From: Frateuria terrea
GTDB taxonomy: Bacteria; Pseudomonadota; Gammaproteobacteria; Xanthomonadales; Rhodanobacteraceae
Direction: 5' to 3'
DNA length: 64,000 nucleotides
Assembly: GCF_900115705.1 (NCBI RefSeq)
Contig: NZ_FOXL01000006.1
Span: 186,001 to 250,000 of the forward strand
Part shown: in pieces, positions 55,707 to 64,000 of the stretch
Numbering within the stretch: the stretch's first letter is position 1
Layout of the letters: each line of letters opens with the position of its first letter
Program-made: the position numbers and the translations under genes
The notes under the pieces: generated by a model
Database searches by the model: none
What the model saw: only the letters and a program-made list of their open reading frames with translations
What the model was told of the DNA's origin: nothing

Positions 55707-58343
55707 TCACTTTCCCGCCATGCACTGCGCCACCCACTTGCGCGCCGTGTCCACGCCCTCGGTATCGCCCAGGTGCGTGCGCACGCTGGCGACGATCTGC
55801 CAGTTGCGCGCGCACAGCTGTCCGTGTTGCTGGCCGTTGCGCCAGGACTCCAGCGCCAGGCGCTGCGCGGCGGCGTAGTCGGTGCGCTTGAGCGCGGCCT
55901 CGGCCTGCTGGTTGAGCTCTTCGGGCGTGGCCGGCGGCGTCGGCAGCGGCACGTCTGTCGGCGAAGCGGCGGGTTCCGGCGCCTCCTTCGCGCGCTCGGC
56001 ACGCAGCGGCGCGAGCGACTCGAACTTGGCCTGGTACTCGTCGGTGACGCGCTTGGCGTCGTCGCTGGAACCGATCACGCGCGGGGTGATCAGCACGATC
56101 AGTTCGGAGCGGTTGCGATGGCGGTCCGTGCTGCCGAACAGGCGGCCGATCAGCGGAATGCGATTGAGGCCCGGAATGCCGGTGTCGGTGCTGCCCTCGT
56201 CCTGCCGGATCAGCCCGCCAAGCAGCACCGTCTGGCCGCTCTGCACGCCGACCTGGGTGGCGATCTCGCGCTGCTGGATGGTGTAGTTGCCGTTGGTGTC
56301 CTTGGTGCCCGGGACGCTGACCTGCTGCTTGATGTTGAGGTAGACCAGGCCGCCCGGATTGATGCGCGGCTGCACGTCCAGGATCACGCCGGTGCTGATG
56401 TACTGCACCTGCCCGACCGTGGTCGGGTTGTTGTCCGTGTTGGTGCCCAGCCCGGTGGTGAAGAAGGTCTGGTTGACCGGGATCTCGTCACCCGCCTGGA
56501 TGTGGGCCACCTGGTTGTTCAACACCACCAGGGAAGGCGCCGAGAGCGTCTTGACGTTGCCGTTGGTCTCCTGCGCGTGCAGCGCGACCTGCAGGTTGTT
56601 GTTGAGAAAGGAGTAGAAGAACGAGTCGCCGCTCGGGTTGTAGGTCATGCCGCCCTTGCCCAGCGCCCACTGCTGCTCGTTGCCCGGCTGGCCCGGGGTG
56701 ATCCCGCCGCTGCTGTTGGGCGTGCCTCCGACCAGTCCTTCCAGGTACCACTGCACGCCGAACTGGAACGCGCCGGTGAGCTGCACCTCGAGGATGCGCG
56801 TCTCGATCTGCACCTGCAACGGCACGTTGTCCAGGCGCTTGATCGCGCTTTGGATCTCGGCCCATTGCGAGGGTCGCGCACGCACCAGCAACTGGTTGTT
56901 GGCATCGACCGAGGAAATCTTGATCGAGCCGTCGGGAGAGCTGTACTGCTGGTCGTTTGCGGCACTGGTGGCGTTGGCCAGGCCGCTGCCGTTGCCGAAG
57001 CCGCCGCTGGTGCCGGCGCTGTTGTTCAAGCCACCATTGCCATTGCCGAACCCGCTGCCGTTGCTGCCGAGCTGGCCGCCGCTGTTGTCCATCCCGGTGC
57101 CGGTGTCGTTGCCGCCCTTGAAGGCGCCCGCGCCGCTGGCAAAGCTGCCGTTGTTGCCGAAGCTGCCAGCGGTGCTGCCCATCGCGGTACCGTTGGCGTT
57201 GTCGGCATTGCCAAGCGTGCCCGAGTTGAGGCCCGGACCCACCGCGCCGCCGTTGCCGCCGCTGTTGGCCGACGCGTTGGCATAGATCTGCGCAAGGTAG
57301 CGGGCCAGCTCCGAGGCCTTGATGTTGCGCACGTCGTAGACATACAACTGCGGCTCGTTGCCGCCGCCACGGTCGATGCGCGCGATCCAGTCGCCCACTT
57401 CCTGCAGGTAATCCGGCTGGGTGCTGATCACCACCAGCGCGTTGGTGCGCTCGATCGGGATGAAGCGGAGCATGCCGGCTAGCGGACTGTCGCCCTGCTT
57501 GCCGAAGATCGCATCGAGCTTGGGCATCAGCTCGGTGACGTTGGCGCGCTCCAGGCTGAACACGCCCACCGACATGCCCTTGAGCCAGTCGACGTCGAAG
57601 GTGCGGATGGTACGCGCGTAGTTGTCCAGTTCCTGAGGCGAGCCGGCGAGCACCAGCACGTTGCGCGCCGGGTCGGCCAGCAGGATTGCGTCGGGCCGCG
57701 CGAATGGCTTGATCAGCTTCTGCATCTGCACCGCGGAGATGTAGTGCAGCGGAAACAGCCGCGCCTGCATGCCGCCCTGCGGCGCCACCGCGCCGAGGCT
57801 GGGCGAGATGCTGCCGGCGACTGCGTTCTTGGAGGGCATCACCACGTAGCTGTTGCCCTGGCGCACGAGCGCGTTGCCGGTCCAGGACAGCAGCGTCTCC
57901 AGCACCGGCAGCGCCTGGCTGGCCTCGATCGGCTCGGAGGTGGAGAAGGAAATGTTGCCCTGCACGCCCGGCACGATGGTGTAGTTCTTCTTCAGGAAGT
58001 CGCCGAGGATCGCCTTGACCACCGCCTGCACCGGCTGGTTCTCGAAGTTGAACGTGACCGCGCCCTCGCCATGCGCCGGCGGCCGCGGGCGGGCCAGCGG
58101 CTGCGGGTGGATGAACTGGCCGGTGCCGCTGTTGACCTGCGGCTGCGGGTTGGCCTGCTCGGCCGGGCCGACGTTGTTGTTGAGCGGCAGCGGCGCCGGC
58201 GCGGGCTTCTCGGTGCCGGCCACGGCCTCGCGCTGCAGCGCGTAGTCGTCGCGCGGCTGCGGCATGCTGGAGCAGCCGACAAGCCAGACCGTCAGCGCTA
58301 TCGCGCCGATCCGGGACAGACGGTGCAGGGCGTTGGGGAACAT
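55707..58343 (-). CDS. gspD: type II secretion secretin GspD/XpsD with C-terminal extension
   Basis: An 878-residue lipoprotein (lipobox LVGC, Cys 24) forming the outer-membrane channel of type II secretion. N0 starts near residue 95 (VTFNFENQPVQAVVKAIL), with N1-N2 at about 190-325. A Gly/Asn/Ser-rich block at 357-465 interrupts N3. The secretin domain follows, with the late core VGVQSGQTVLLGGLIRQDEG, IPLIGRLFGS and SELIVLITPRVI. The last 80 residues (from about 800) are extra: a Pro-rich linker and a helical TPR-like unit (QAEAALKRTDYAAAQRLALE) with two Cys. GGAGA lies before the ATG, three bases after the gspN stop. Last gene of the xps operon. Confidence 0.95.
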   Translation of the reverse strand: MFPNALHRLSRIGAIALTVWLVGCSSMPQPRDDYALQREAVAGTEKPAPAPLPLNNNVGPAEQANPQPQVNSGTGQFIHPQPLARPRPPAHGEGAVTFNFENQPVQAVVKAILGDFLKKNYTIVPGVQGNISFSTSEPIEASQALPVLETLLSWTGNALVRQGNSYVVMPSKNAVAGSISPSLGAVAPQGGMQARLFPLHYISAVQMQKLIKPFARPDAILLADPARNVLVLAGSPQELDNYARTIRTFDVDWLKGMSVGVFSLERANVTELMPKLDAIFGKQGDSPLAGMLRFIPIERTNALVVISTQPDYLQEVGDWIARIDRGGGNEPQLYVYDVRNIKASELARYLAQIYANASANSGGNGGAVGPGLNSGTLGNADNANGTAMGSTAGSFGNNGSFASGAGAFKGGNDTGTGMDNSGGQLGSNGSGFGNGNGGLNNSAGTSGGFGNGSGLANATSAANDQQYSSPDGSIKISSVDANNQLLVRARPSQWAEIQSAIKRLDNVPLQVQIETRILEVQLTGAFQFGVQWYLEGLVGGTPNSSGGITPGQPGNEQQWALGKGGMTYNPSGDSFFYSFLNNNLQVALHAQETNGNVKTLSAPSLVVLNNQVAHIQAGDEIPVNQTFFTTGLGTNTDNNPTTVGQVQYISTGVILDVQPRINPGGLVYLNIKQQVSVPGTKDTNGNYTIQQREIATQVGVQSGQTVLLGGLIRQDEGSTDTGIPGLNRIPLIGRLFGSTDRHRNRSELIVLITPRVIGSSDDAKRVTDEYQAKFESLAPLRAERAKEAPEPAASPTDVPLPTPPATPEELNQQAEAALKRTDYAAAQRLALESWRNGQQHGQLCARNWQIVASVRTHLGDTEGVDTARKWVAQCMAGK

Positions 58344-58346
58344 GGT

Positions 58347-59186
58347 TCAGCGATCTCCTTCGTTTGCCTTCGCGGCCGCCTGTTCGGCGCGGCGTTTTTC
58401 GATGGCGGCCTTGAGCTGGCGCAGGCGTTCGGCCTGGCGGTCCTCGTTGTTCATCTCCATGCGGGCCGGACCGCCGCGCAGCGCCGAAATGGCGCCGCCA
58501 CCGCTCGGGGGTTCGTTGCCCTCCCCACCGTCACCACTGCTTTCGGACGGGGCTGGCTGGTCCTGCGGCTGGGTGTCATCCTGTCCGTTCTCGCCCGGCG
58601 GCAGCAGGTGGTGAGGCTCGTCCTCGCCCGGCAGTTCGTTGGGTATCGACGAGGCTCCCGCCGGGGCGGCGCCTGCGCCGGGTTTGCCCGGTATCTGGTC
58701 GATCGGCGCACCGACCGGCAATTGCAGCTCGACGCGGCCGCTGGTCGAGTCGAACACCGCCGAGCGCGGTCGCACCTCGACCAGCGTCCAGCTGCCGTCG
58801 GGCAGGCTGGCGCCTTCTTTCACGCGCAGTTCCTGCGTCTTGTCGCCCTCGCGCTTGTTGTGCAGCAACGCCATGCGCAACGTCGGGGTAAGGATGATGC
58901 CGGTCAGCTGCATGTCGCCCAACTGGCCCCCTCCGCTGGCTGCATGCGCCACGGGCTTGCGGTCGGGATTGAACAGCGGCTGCTGCCAGACCGGCGCAAA
59001 ATGCTCCAGCGGCACCGGCGGCGGCAGCGTGGCGGCGTGCTGCGCCGGCAGCGGCGCCGGCTTGCGCGGCGTCGCCCAGTGCACGCCGCGGCCGATGCCA
59101 GCCAGGAACGACAGGAACAACAGGCCCAGCAACAGCACCGCTGCGGCGAGCGGCGCGGTGAGCCGGCGCTGCGAGGCCGCGTTCAT
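58347..59186 (-). CDS. xpsN: type II secretion protein XpsN (GspC-like inner-membrane link)
   Basis: A 279-residue bitopic protein with one membrane anchor (residues 12-31, PLAAAVLLLGLLFLSFLAGI). A periplasmic homology-region-like domain follows: PLFNPDRKPV, QLTGIILTPTLRMALLHNK and VKEGASLPDGSWTLVEVRPR. It ends in a long Pro/Gly/Asp-rich and charged tail. The position between gspM and gspD and the fold pattern match Xanthomonas XpsN, which replaces GspC and links the secretin to the inner-membrane platform. Its ATG overlaps the gspM stop (ATGA). Confidence 0.85.
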   Translation of the reverse strand: MNAASQRRLTAPLAAAVLLLGLLFLSFLAGIGRGVHWATPRKPAPLPAQHAATLPPPVPLEHFAPVWQQPLFNPDRKPVAHAASGGGQLGDMQLTGIILTPTLRMALLHNKREGDKTQELRVKEGASLPDGSWTLVEVRPRSAVFDSTSGRVELQLPVGAPIDQIPGKPGAGAAPAGASSIPNELPGEDEPHHLLPPGENGQDDTQPQDQPAPSESSGDGGEGNEPPSGGGAISALRGGPARMEMNNEDRQAERLRQLKAAIEKRRAEQAAAKANEGDR

Positions 59187-59845
59187 GGCTGGTCCCCTTG
59201 GTCGGCGTTTTCCATGCTTGCCGCCGCCGATGGCGCGGCACCGGCCGGCCCGCGAGCCGGGCGCACGTAGCCGGACAGGGTGAACTGCACTTCCAGCACC
59301 GGCTGGTTGCCCTGCTGTGCGGCGACCGGGTTGCGGTAGATGCTCAGGTCGTCGACGAACAGGTACGGCGTGCCCTGCTCCAGCGCGTTGAGCACCGCCA
59401 CCAGCGGCTCCATGTCGCAGCGCAGGCTGATGCTGACCGCCGCCTTGCGGTAGGGACTATTGTCGTCGTCCGGTGGGTTGGGTAGCGGCATCTTCTGGGT
59501 CACCGCGCAGCTGCCGCCGGCGGTGTGCGCACCCACCGCGTCGACCACCCGCTGCATCAACCCGGCCGAGGCGGCATTGGGATCGGCCTCGGGCAGGAAC
59601 GCGGCGCTGGCGGCCTGGCCGGCGCCCAGCTCGGCGATGCGCTTCTCGAGCGCGGGCTTCTCGGCGATCGCTGCGGCATAGCGGCTTTGCGTGTCGCGCA
59701 AGTCGGCCATCTGCGCATGCACGGTGCGCAGAGGCGCGACGAACCACCAATGGATCAGTACGAAATAGACCAGCACCAGCGCCAGCAACAGCAGCAGCAC
59801 GGCGGCGATGCGGCTGTCGCGTGGCTTGAGCGCGAGCTGCCTCAT
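59183..59845 (-). CDS. gspM: type II secretion protein GspM/XpsM
   Basis: A 220-residue inner-membrane protein with an anchor at residues 12-34 (RIAAVLLLLLALVLVYFVLI), a short coiled coil (MADLRDTQSRYAAAIAEKPA) and a ferredoxin-like periplasmic domain around AVSISLRCDMEPLVAVLNAL. It partners GspL. The start overlaps the gspL stop (ATGA at 59842-59845) and the stop overlaps the xpsN start. A much longer in-frame reading exists upstream but is antisense-like and unrelated to GspM. Confidence 0.9.
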   Translation of the reverse strand: MRQLALKPRDSRIAAVLLLLLALVLVYFVLIHWWFVAPLRTVHAQMADLRDTQSRYAAAIAEKPALEKRIAELGAGQAASAAFLPEADPNAASAGLMQRVVDAVGAHTAGGSCAVTQKMPLPNPPDDDNSPYRKAAVSISLRCDMEPLVAVLNALEQGTPYLFVDDLSIYRNPVAAQQGNQPVLEVQFTLSGYVRPARGPAGAAPSAAASMENADQGDQP

Positions 59846-61008
59846 GGCTGCTCCCCCGCGCTGGAACTGGCCGGCGCCGCCTGTGCGCTGCCGCCGGCCT
59901 GGCGCAGCTGCGCGACCATGTAGAACCGCTCCTTGCCGGTAGCCGGGTCGGGCTGGATGCTGCCCTGGAAGTTGGGGTCGCGCACGATCTTCGAATCCTT
60001 CAGTGCGTCGATGAGCGCCGCTGCCTGCGGCGCCTGGCCCTGGAAGCCGACCTGCCCGCTGGGGTCCACGCTCAGCCGTTCCAGCCAGGCGCTCTGCGGC
60101 ATCCGGCGGGTGAGGTCGAGCAGCAGGTCGAGCATGGTCACGCGGTTCTGCTTGCGGCGGACCAGGAAGCTGGCCGCGCCGGCGTTGTCCTGCAGCTCCT
60201 GGCGCAACGCGGCGACCTGCTGCGCCTCGGCCTGCATGTCCTGCACCTGTACCTGCATCGCGGCGAGCGCCTGCTCGCGGTTGGCCAGCCATTGCGCCAG
60301 CGCCAGCACCAGCAGCAGCACGGCGGCGGCGGCCAGCGCCAGGTTGAGCCGCTGGCGCGGGTGCGCGCGGTGCGGCACCCGCGCCGGCGGCAGCAGGTTC
60401 ACGCCCAGCCGGCCGGCGCCTTCGGCTACGTCCACCGCGTCGACCCGGATGCCGGCGCTTTCCAGCTCGGTCAGCAGCGGGTCGAGTGTGTCGCGCGGCA
60501 CCGCCACCAGTTCGGCGAAGAAGCGGCCGGCGGGCGCCGGTGCCTGCTGTTCGACCACCGCGTAGTAGACCTGCTCGGCGCGGAAAGGTGTCTGCCGGTC
60601 CATCTCGAAGGCACCGACCTGCTGCAGGTTGTCTGCCGCCTGTTGCGGCAGCAGCAGGCGCCGTCGCAGCACGGCCGCGGCCGGCAGCAGCAGCGCCAGG
60701 CGCAGGTCCTCGCGGTCGACCTCGCGGATCGCCGCGGACAGGGCAGCCTGTTCGATCGCCGCCTCGGTGCCGCGCGGCCATTGCGCGCACACCTCGGTTT
60801 CACCCGAGCGGCGCAGCTCCCAGCGCTGGTCGATGCGCTGCAGCAGGTACCACTGCGCGCCGCCGCCGAACAGCCGGCCCCACGAGGCGGGCAGCATCGC
60901 CCCCAGTTCGCCGCCCCACCAGGCGAAGAAGCGCGGTAGCGGCGAGGCGCGCCAGGCGCGGTGGGCGCGGTCCAGCTGCGGCCGCAGCGATTGCGTTGCG
61001 TTGGTCAT
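59842..61008 (-). CDS. gspL: type II secretion protein GspL/XpsL
   Basis: A 388-residue inner-membrane protein. A cytoplasmic actin-like part (residues 1-225) binds the ATPase GspE, a single span lies at about 232-252 (LALAAAAVLLLVLALAQWLA), and a coiled coil plus a periplasmic PilN-like domain follow (MLDLLLDLTRRMPQSAWLER and VGFQGQAPQAAALIDALKDS). The PilN-type C-terminus agrees with xanthomonad GspL. Overlaps gspK and gspM by ATGA. Confidence 0.9.
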   Translation of the reverse strand: MTNATQSLRPQLDRAHRAWRASPLPRFFAWWGGELGAMLPASWGRLFGGGAQWYLLQRIDQRWELRRSGETEVCAQWPRGTEAAIEQAALSAAIREVDREDLRLALLLPAAAVLRRRLLLPQQAADNLQQVGAFEMDRQTPFRAEQVYYAVVEQQAPAPAGRFFAELVAVPRDTLDPLLTELESAGIRVDAVDVAEGAGRLGVNLLPPARVPHRAHPRQRLNLALAAAAVLLLVLALAQWLANREQALAAMQVQVQDMQAEAQQVAALRQELQDNAGAASFLVRRKQNRVTMLDLLLDLTRRMPQSAWLERLSVDPSGQVGFQGQAPQAAALIDALKDSKIVRDPNFQGSIQPDPATGKERFYMVAQLRQAGGSAQAAPASSSAGEQP

Positions 61009-61856
61009 TCGCGGTCACCCTCCCGCCAGTGCAAGACCGCGTACGGCTGCGCACCCGGACGAACGCCCTGCAGGCGCACGGTGGCGCGCAGCACGGCGCG
61101 CGTGCCGTCGGCCATCGTGGCCTCCGAACGAATACTATGCGTCACTCCATTGCCGGCGAACAGGCCCGCCACGCCGGGCCGGGTGTTCCTGCGCGCGGCC
61201 AGCACCTGGGCGGCGCGCTCCGGCGTCATGCCGGGAATCGACGCCAGCGCCAGCGGCTGGGCGGTGTTCGGATCGGGGCTTTCGCGGCCGGACCAGATGG
61301 TGATGACGCCCGCGATCCGGCGGTACAGGTCCGGCGTCATGCCAGCCACCTGCTGCAGTTCCTCGATGCTCAGAAACGGCGCGTGGCGGGGCTTGTAGCC
61401 ATTGGCCGCATAGACATCCAGGCCCACCTGCCGGCTCACGTTGAAATCGCGCCAGTCGACCACCGCGGCGGCCATCCTCTGCGCCGCGTCCGGGCGCAGT
61501 CCGGCTGCGCGGAACAGGCCCTGCAGCACCAGCGGCGAGGCGCTGTTCAAGTCCACCTTGCCGCCTTCGTCGACTGCGCTGACGTGCACCGTGAAGCCGT
61601 CGAAGCGGAACGTGTACGGCCGCCCATCGGCCAGCCAGCGCTCCTGCAAGCGCGGGTCCTGCAAACCGTAGATCGCGCGCGACAGGCCGGCCTCGGCGGC
61701 GTAGTGCGCCTGCGTCTGGGCGAACTGGTAGCGCGCCTGCAGGCCCTCGGTGCGCGCGGTCATGGCATAGCCACCGAGCATGATCGCCAGCAGCGTGCAG
61801 GCCCACAGCACCAGCAGCAGCGCGACGCCACGCTGGGAACGGCGGGACGCGCTCAC
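61005..61856 (-). CDS. gspK: type II secretion minor pseudopilin GspK/XpsK
   Basis: A 283-residue pseudopilin with a short leader and the pilin-like start RGVALLLVLWACTLLAIMLG. Processing is expected at Gly10 before Val, and the usual Glu+5 is absent, as is typical for GspK. The large alpha domain is inserted after VDLNSASPLVLQGLFRAAGL, with helix-hairpin-like segments IEELQQVAGMTPDLYRRI and SIPGMTPERAAQVLAARR. The GTG start at 61856 overlaps the gspJ stop (GTGA); longer in-frame starts would run deep into gspJ. GspK caps the pseudopilus tip with GspI and GspJ. Confidence 0.9.
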   Translation of the reverse strand: MSASRRSQRGVALLLVLWACTLLAIMLGGYAMTARTEGLQARYQFAQTQAHYAAEAGLSRAIYGLQDPRLQERWLADGRPYTFRFDGFTVHVSAVDEGGKVDLNSASPLVLQGLFRAAGLRPDAAQRMAAAVVDWRDFNVSRQVGLDVYAANGYKPRHAPFLSIEELQQVAGMTPDLYRRIAGVITIWSGRESPDPNTAQPLALASIPGMTPERAAQVLAARRNTRPGVAGLFAGNGVTHSIRSEATMADGTRAVLRATVRLQGVRPGAQPYAVLHWREGDRE

Positions 61857-62638
61857 GGGCCGCTCCAGGCGATGCGCGGGCCGGCGCTTTCCAGCATGGC
61901 AAACTGGCGCTGGTTGGCCGAGGCATCGACGCGCAGCGGCACGGTCAGTTGCGGCCAGTAACCGGCGCCGGGAAATTTCAGGTCGATACGCACCAGCTGC
62001 GGCAGGTGATCGCCGCCGGGCCAGTCGGCCCGCCAGGCGCCGACGCGGCCCTGGGCATCCAGCCCGCGGTACTGGAAGCTGCCTTCGCGCACGTCCTCCA
62101 ACAGCACTTGCGGTGGACCGGCCGGCAGCGGCTCGCCGCTGGGCGGCAGCAAGGCGAAGCGCACCTGCAGCCGTTGCCCGCCCTTGCCGTTGTCCACCAG
62201 TTCGAGCGTCTGCGCCTGCGGCCCGAGCCTGCCGAGGTAGCCGGGCAAGGGCGCGACGAAGCTCATCGAGCGTGCATCGCCCTTGAAGAAGATCGGCTCG
62301 TCGTTGTCCGGATTCTTGGCCAGTTGCTGGGTCATCGCCTGCGCCAGTTCGCTGCGCACGAACTGCTGCGCCGAGCGCACCGCGTCGAGCCGCTCCACCG
62401 CCGCCGTACCGGCGCGCACGCTGTGCGAAGCGGTGCGGATACCCGAGTAAACGCCGACCAGCAGCAGCGCCAGCAGGGCGAGCGCGGCGAGCACCTCGAG
62501 CAGCGTGAAACCATGGACGTGCCGCGCGTGGCGAGAGCGAGCGGGTTCGACGCAAGGCATCGCCTGCATGCCACGGCCCCGCGCAAGCGCATGGCCTGCT
62601 ACCCGCCGGGTCTCGATTCCCGCTTCGCCGCCTCCCAT
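61853..62638 (-). CDS. gspJ: type II secretion minor pseudopilin GspJ/XpsJ
   Basis: A pseudopilin of 261 residues from ATG 62638 or 239 from ATG 62572. The prepilin peptidase site is HVHG|FTLLEVLAALALLALLL. The mature domain includes RLDAVRSAQQFVRSELAQAM and PGYLGRLGPQAQTLELVDNG. ATG 62638 follows the gspI stop by two bases (TGA-GG-ATG), fitting the tight operon, but gives a 43-residue leader; ATG 62572 gives a conventional 20-residue leader. I list the coupled start and regard both as open. Confidence 0.85.
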   Translation of the reverse strand: MGGGEAGIETRRVAGHALARGRGMQAMPCVEPARSRHARHVHGFTLLEVLAALALLALLLVGVYSGIRTASHSVRAGTAAVERLDAVRSAQQFVRSELAQAMTQQLAKNPDNDEPIFFKGDARSMSFVAPLPGYLGRLGPQAQTLELVDNGKGGQRLQVRFALLPPSGEPLPAGPPQVLLEDVREGSFQYRGLDAQGRVGAWRADWPGGDHLPQLVRIDLKFPGAGYWPQLTVPLRVDASANQRQFAMLESAGPRIAWSGP

Positions 62639-62640
62639 CC

Positions 62641-63084
62641 TCACGACCCTAACCCCTGCGGTTGCGGGCCACCGACCCGCAACGTGCTGAAGCGCGCGTG
62701 GTAATCGTGTCCCGCACCCTTCCAAAGCACATCCAGGTCGAGCCGATAGAGCTTCAGTGGCGAGACCGGCACGCCCGGCTGCGGACCGGCCGCCGCCGCC
62801 GTGGCCGGCGGCTGGAACGGCTGCACGTCCAGTTGCCAGCTGTAGCGCTGGTCAAAGCGTCCGCTGCTGCGACCGGTACGGATCGGCTCCAGCACGAAGG
62901 CGCTGTCGAGCAGGCTGCGTGCCCACATCGCCGCCTGGGTGCGTTCGGCCGAACGCGCAGTGAGGTCGAGCGAGCTCCCGGCCACGCGCATCAGCGAGGC
63001 GAAGGTGATCGCCAGCAGCAATACGGCCGCGATCACTTCGAGCAGGGTGAAACCTTGCCCGCGGATGCGCCCGGAAGGTTTCAT
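62641..63084 (-). CDS. gspI: type II secretion minor pseudopilin GspI/XpsI
   Basis: A 147-residue pseudopilin with an 11-residue basic leader (MKPSGRIRGQG) cut before FTLLEVIAAVLLLAITFASL, with Glu at +5. A short mature domain follows (RTQAAMWARSLLDSAFVLEP, then a beta region ending LYRLDLDVLWKG). GspI nucleates the tip complex with J and K. ATG 63084 overlaps the gspH stop (ATGA). Confidence 0.92.
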   Translation of the reverse strand: MKPSGRIRGQGFTLLEVIAAVLLLAITFASLMRVAGSSLDLTARSAERTQAAMWARSLLDSAFVLEPIRTGRSSGRFDQRYSWQLDVQPFQPPATAAAAGPQPGVPVSPLKLYRLDLDVLWKGAGHDYHARFSTLRVGGPQPQGLGS

Positions 63085-63611
63085 GAGGTCACCACGCTTA
63101 CCGCGCCGGTGAGCCAAGCGACGTTGACCTGCCAGCGGCGCTCCCCGCGCTGGAGCACGATATGACCGCCGGTGGAGCTGCCGTCGGGGAAGAAGCGGAT
63201 GCGGCCGGTATGGTTGTCCTTCTGGTCTTCGCGCGCGCTGGTGATGGACAGGCGCATGCCCTTGGGCAAGGCGATTTCCTTGCCACCGGCGGCCTGGTAA
63301 CTGGCGGCTTTGGTGTCCAGGTCGAAGGTCTGCTCTTTGCCCCTGACGATCGCCTGGGCGCGGGTGGCGCGTAGCGCCGCAGCCAGTTCCACGCTCGCCG
63401 CGCGCACCCGCGCGCTGGCCAGCCCCTGGCTCACCGACACCGCCACCGCGGCCGCGGCGATGCCGATCAGCAGGATCACGGCAAGCATTTCGAGCAGGGT
63501 AAAACCACGGGCGCTCCCGGCCGACCGGTATCGGGAGCCAGGCGCAAAAGCAGGCCGGCGCGTGTGCGCCGTGCCGGTTGCCGCCTGCCGAAGGCCGGTC
63601 GCCGGTGTCAT
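63081..63611 (-). CDS. gspH: type II secretion minor pseudopilin GspH/XpsH, long leader
   Basis: A 176-residue pseudopilin. The cleavage site is SARG|FTLLEMLAVILLIGIAAA, with Glu at +5. The mature part has the GspH pattern ELAAALRATRAQAIVRGKEQ and the late RIRFFPDGSSTGGHIVLQRG. The only in-frame start compatible with the operon is ATG 63611, overlapping the gspG stop by ATGA, so the leader is 36 residues, longer than the usual 6-20. No internal ATG or GTG offers a shorter one. Confidence 0.9.
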   Translation of the reverse strand: MTPATGLRQAATGTAHTRRPAFAPGSRYRSAGSARGFTLLEMLAVILLIGIAAAAVAVSVSQGLASARVRAASVELAAALRATRAQAIVRGKEQTFDLDTKAASYQAAGGKEIALPKGMRLSITSAREDQKDNHTGRIRFFPDGSSTGGHIVLQRGERRWQVNVAWLTGAVSVVTS

Positions 63612-64000
63612 TGCCAGTTTCCGAGGTCCTTGCTGTAGCCGTCGCCGCCCGGCTTGCCGTCCTGCCCGTAGAACACCAGGTCATAGCTGCCATGCTCGCC
63701 CGGCGCCTTGTAGCCGAACGCATGGCCGAACGGATCGACCAGGTCCGAAGGCTTGGCATACGGGCCCTGCCAGTTCGGCGCGTTCGGCGGCTTCTTGACC
63801 AGCGCATCGAGGCTGGCCGGCGGCGAGCCGTTGTCGAGCGAGTAGTTCTCGATCTTCTGGCCCAGCGTCATCAACTGCGCCTTGCCCGCGCCGTACTTGC
63901 CCTTGTCGACGCTGCTGCCGACCTGGCGCACGACGATCGCGCCGATGATGCCGATCAGCACGATGACCGCGAGCATTTCGAGCAAGGTGAAGCCGCGGGC
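63608..64000 (-). CDS. gspG: type II secretion major pseudopilin GspG/XpsG (5' end outside window)
   Basis: The visible 130 residues begin at ARG|FTLLEMLAVIVLIGIIGA, so only the leader is missing beyond 64000. VDKGKYGAGKAQLMTLGQKI and ENYSLDNGSPPASLDALV are the alpha domain. NWQGPYAKPSDLVDPFGHAF and the Asp-rich calcium-site loop near the C-terminus (GQDGKPGGDGYSKDLGNW) match GspG. It is the main subunit of the pseudopilus that pushes substrates through GspD. The stop overlaps the gspH start. Confidence 0.95.
   Translation of the reverse strand, partial: ARGFTLLEMLAVIVLIGIIGAIVVRQVGSSVDKGKYGAGKAQLMTLGQKIENYSLDNGSPPASLDALVKKPPNAPNWQGPYAKPSDLVDPFGHAFGYKAPGEHGSYDLVFYGQDGKPGGDGYSKDLGNWQ

Overview
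The window is chromosomal backbone from a high-GC gammaproteobacterium, most likely in the Xanthomonadales and near the Rhodanobacteraceae or Xanthomonadaceae. The evidence is a type II secretion cluster in the Xanthomonas-style order G-H-I-J-K-L-M-N-D (xps), a large TonB-dependent receptor, a DUF3016 protein, many C/T-rich intergenic elements and strong GC bias in third codon positions. I see no transposase, integrase, phage gene, CRISPR array, tRNA or rRNA. Genus and species are inference.

Layout. 1-5.9 kb: a partial unknown gene, a FadL-type porin, YcgL and a 1146-residue membrane ankyrin protein. 6-10.2 kb: KefB/C antiporter, glutaminyl-peptide cyclotransferase, a decayed TIGR03067-like gene and hemB. 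10.5-15.5 kb: a four-gene overlapping ABC export operon whose adaptor proteins carry three HlyD-type modules in total. 15.6-25.6 kb: glk, a HAD phosphatase, a decayed beta-propeller gene, a SNF2 helicase, gpsA-secB, rpmB-rpmG, a DUF3016 protein and a fatty acid desaturase. 25.7-29.1 kb: a four-gene Gld-like ABC operon with a GldG-like subunit and a DUF4340 protein. 29.2-38.1 kb: gnd, mutM, an unknown protein, tdk, a halogenase-like flavoprotein, rep and a TPR-sulfotransferase. 38.2-47 kb: TonB-dependent receptor, AI-2E-type permease, acid phosphatase lipoprotein, a second lipoprotein and plsB. 47-55.6 kb: amidohydrolase, M1 aminopeptidase, alpha/beta hydrolase, ArsR-type regulator and hrpB, separated by repeat-bearing spacers. 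55.7-64 kb: the xps operon, running off the right edge inside gspG.

How the genes work together. Tight overlaps (ATGA or TGATG) mark three co-translated operons: the ABC exporter, the Gld-like ABC system and xps. Envelope functions dominate: export (ABC, type II secretion, SecB), outer-membrane uptake (FadL, TonB receptor), lipid synthesis (gpsA and plsB make and then acylate glycerol-3-phosphate; the desaturase adjusts acyl chains) and exported hydrolases that could use the type II pathway. The rest is housekeeping: haem, glucose phosphorylation, pentose phosphate, DNA repair and ribosomal proteins.

The most informative non-gene signals are five genes with a -10-like hexamer exactly six bases before the ATG, which would give leaderless mRNAs; two decayed genes whose lesions can be reconstructed; and a dispersed family of intergenic repeats. 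I do not see a clearly new defence or mobile system. The nearest thing to an undescribed system is the exporter with the tandem-HlyD adaptor.
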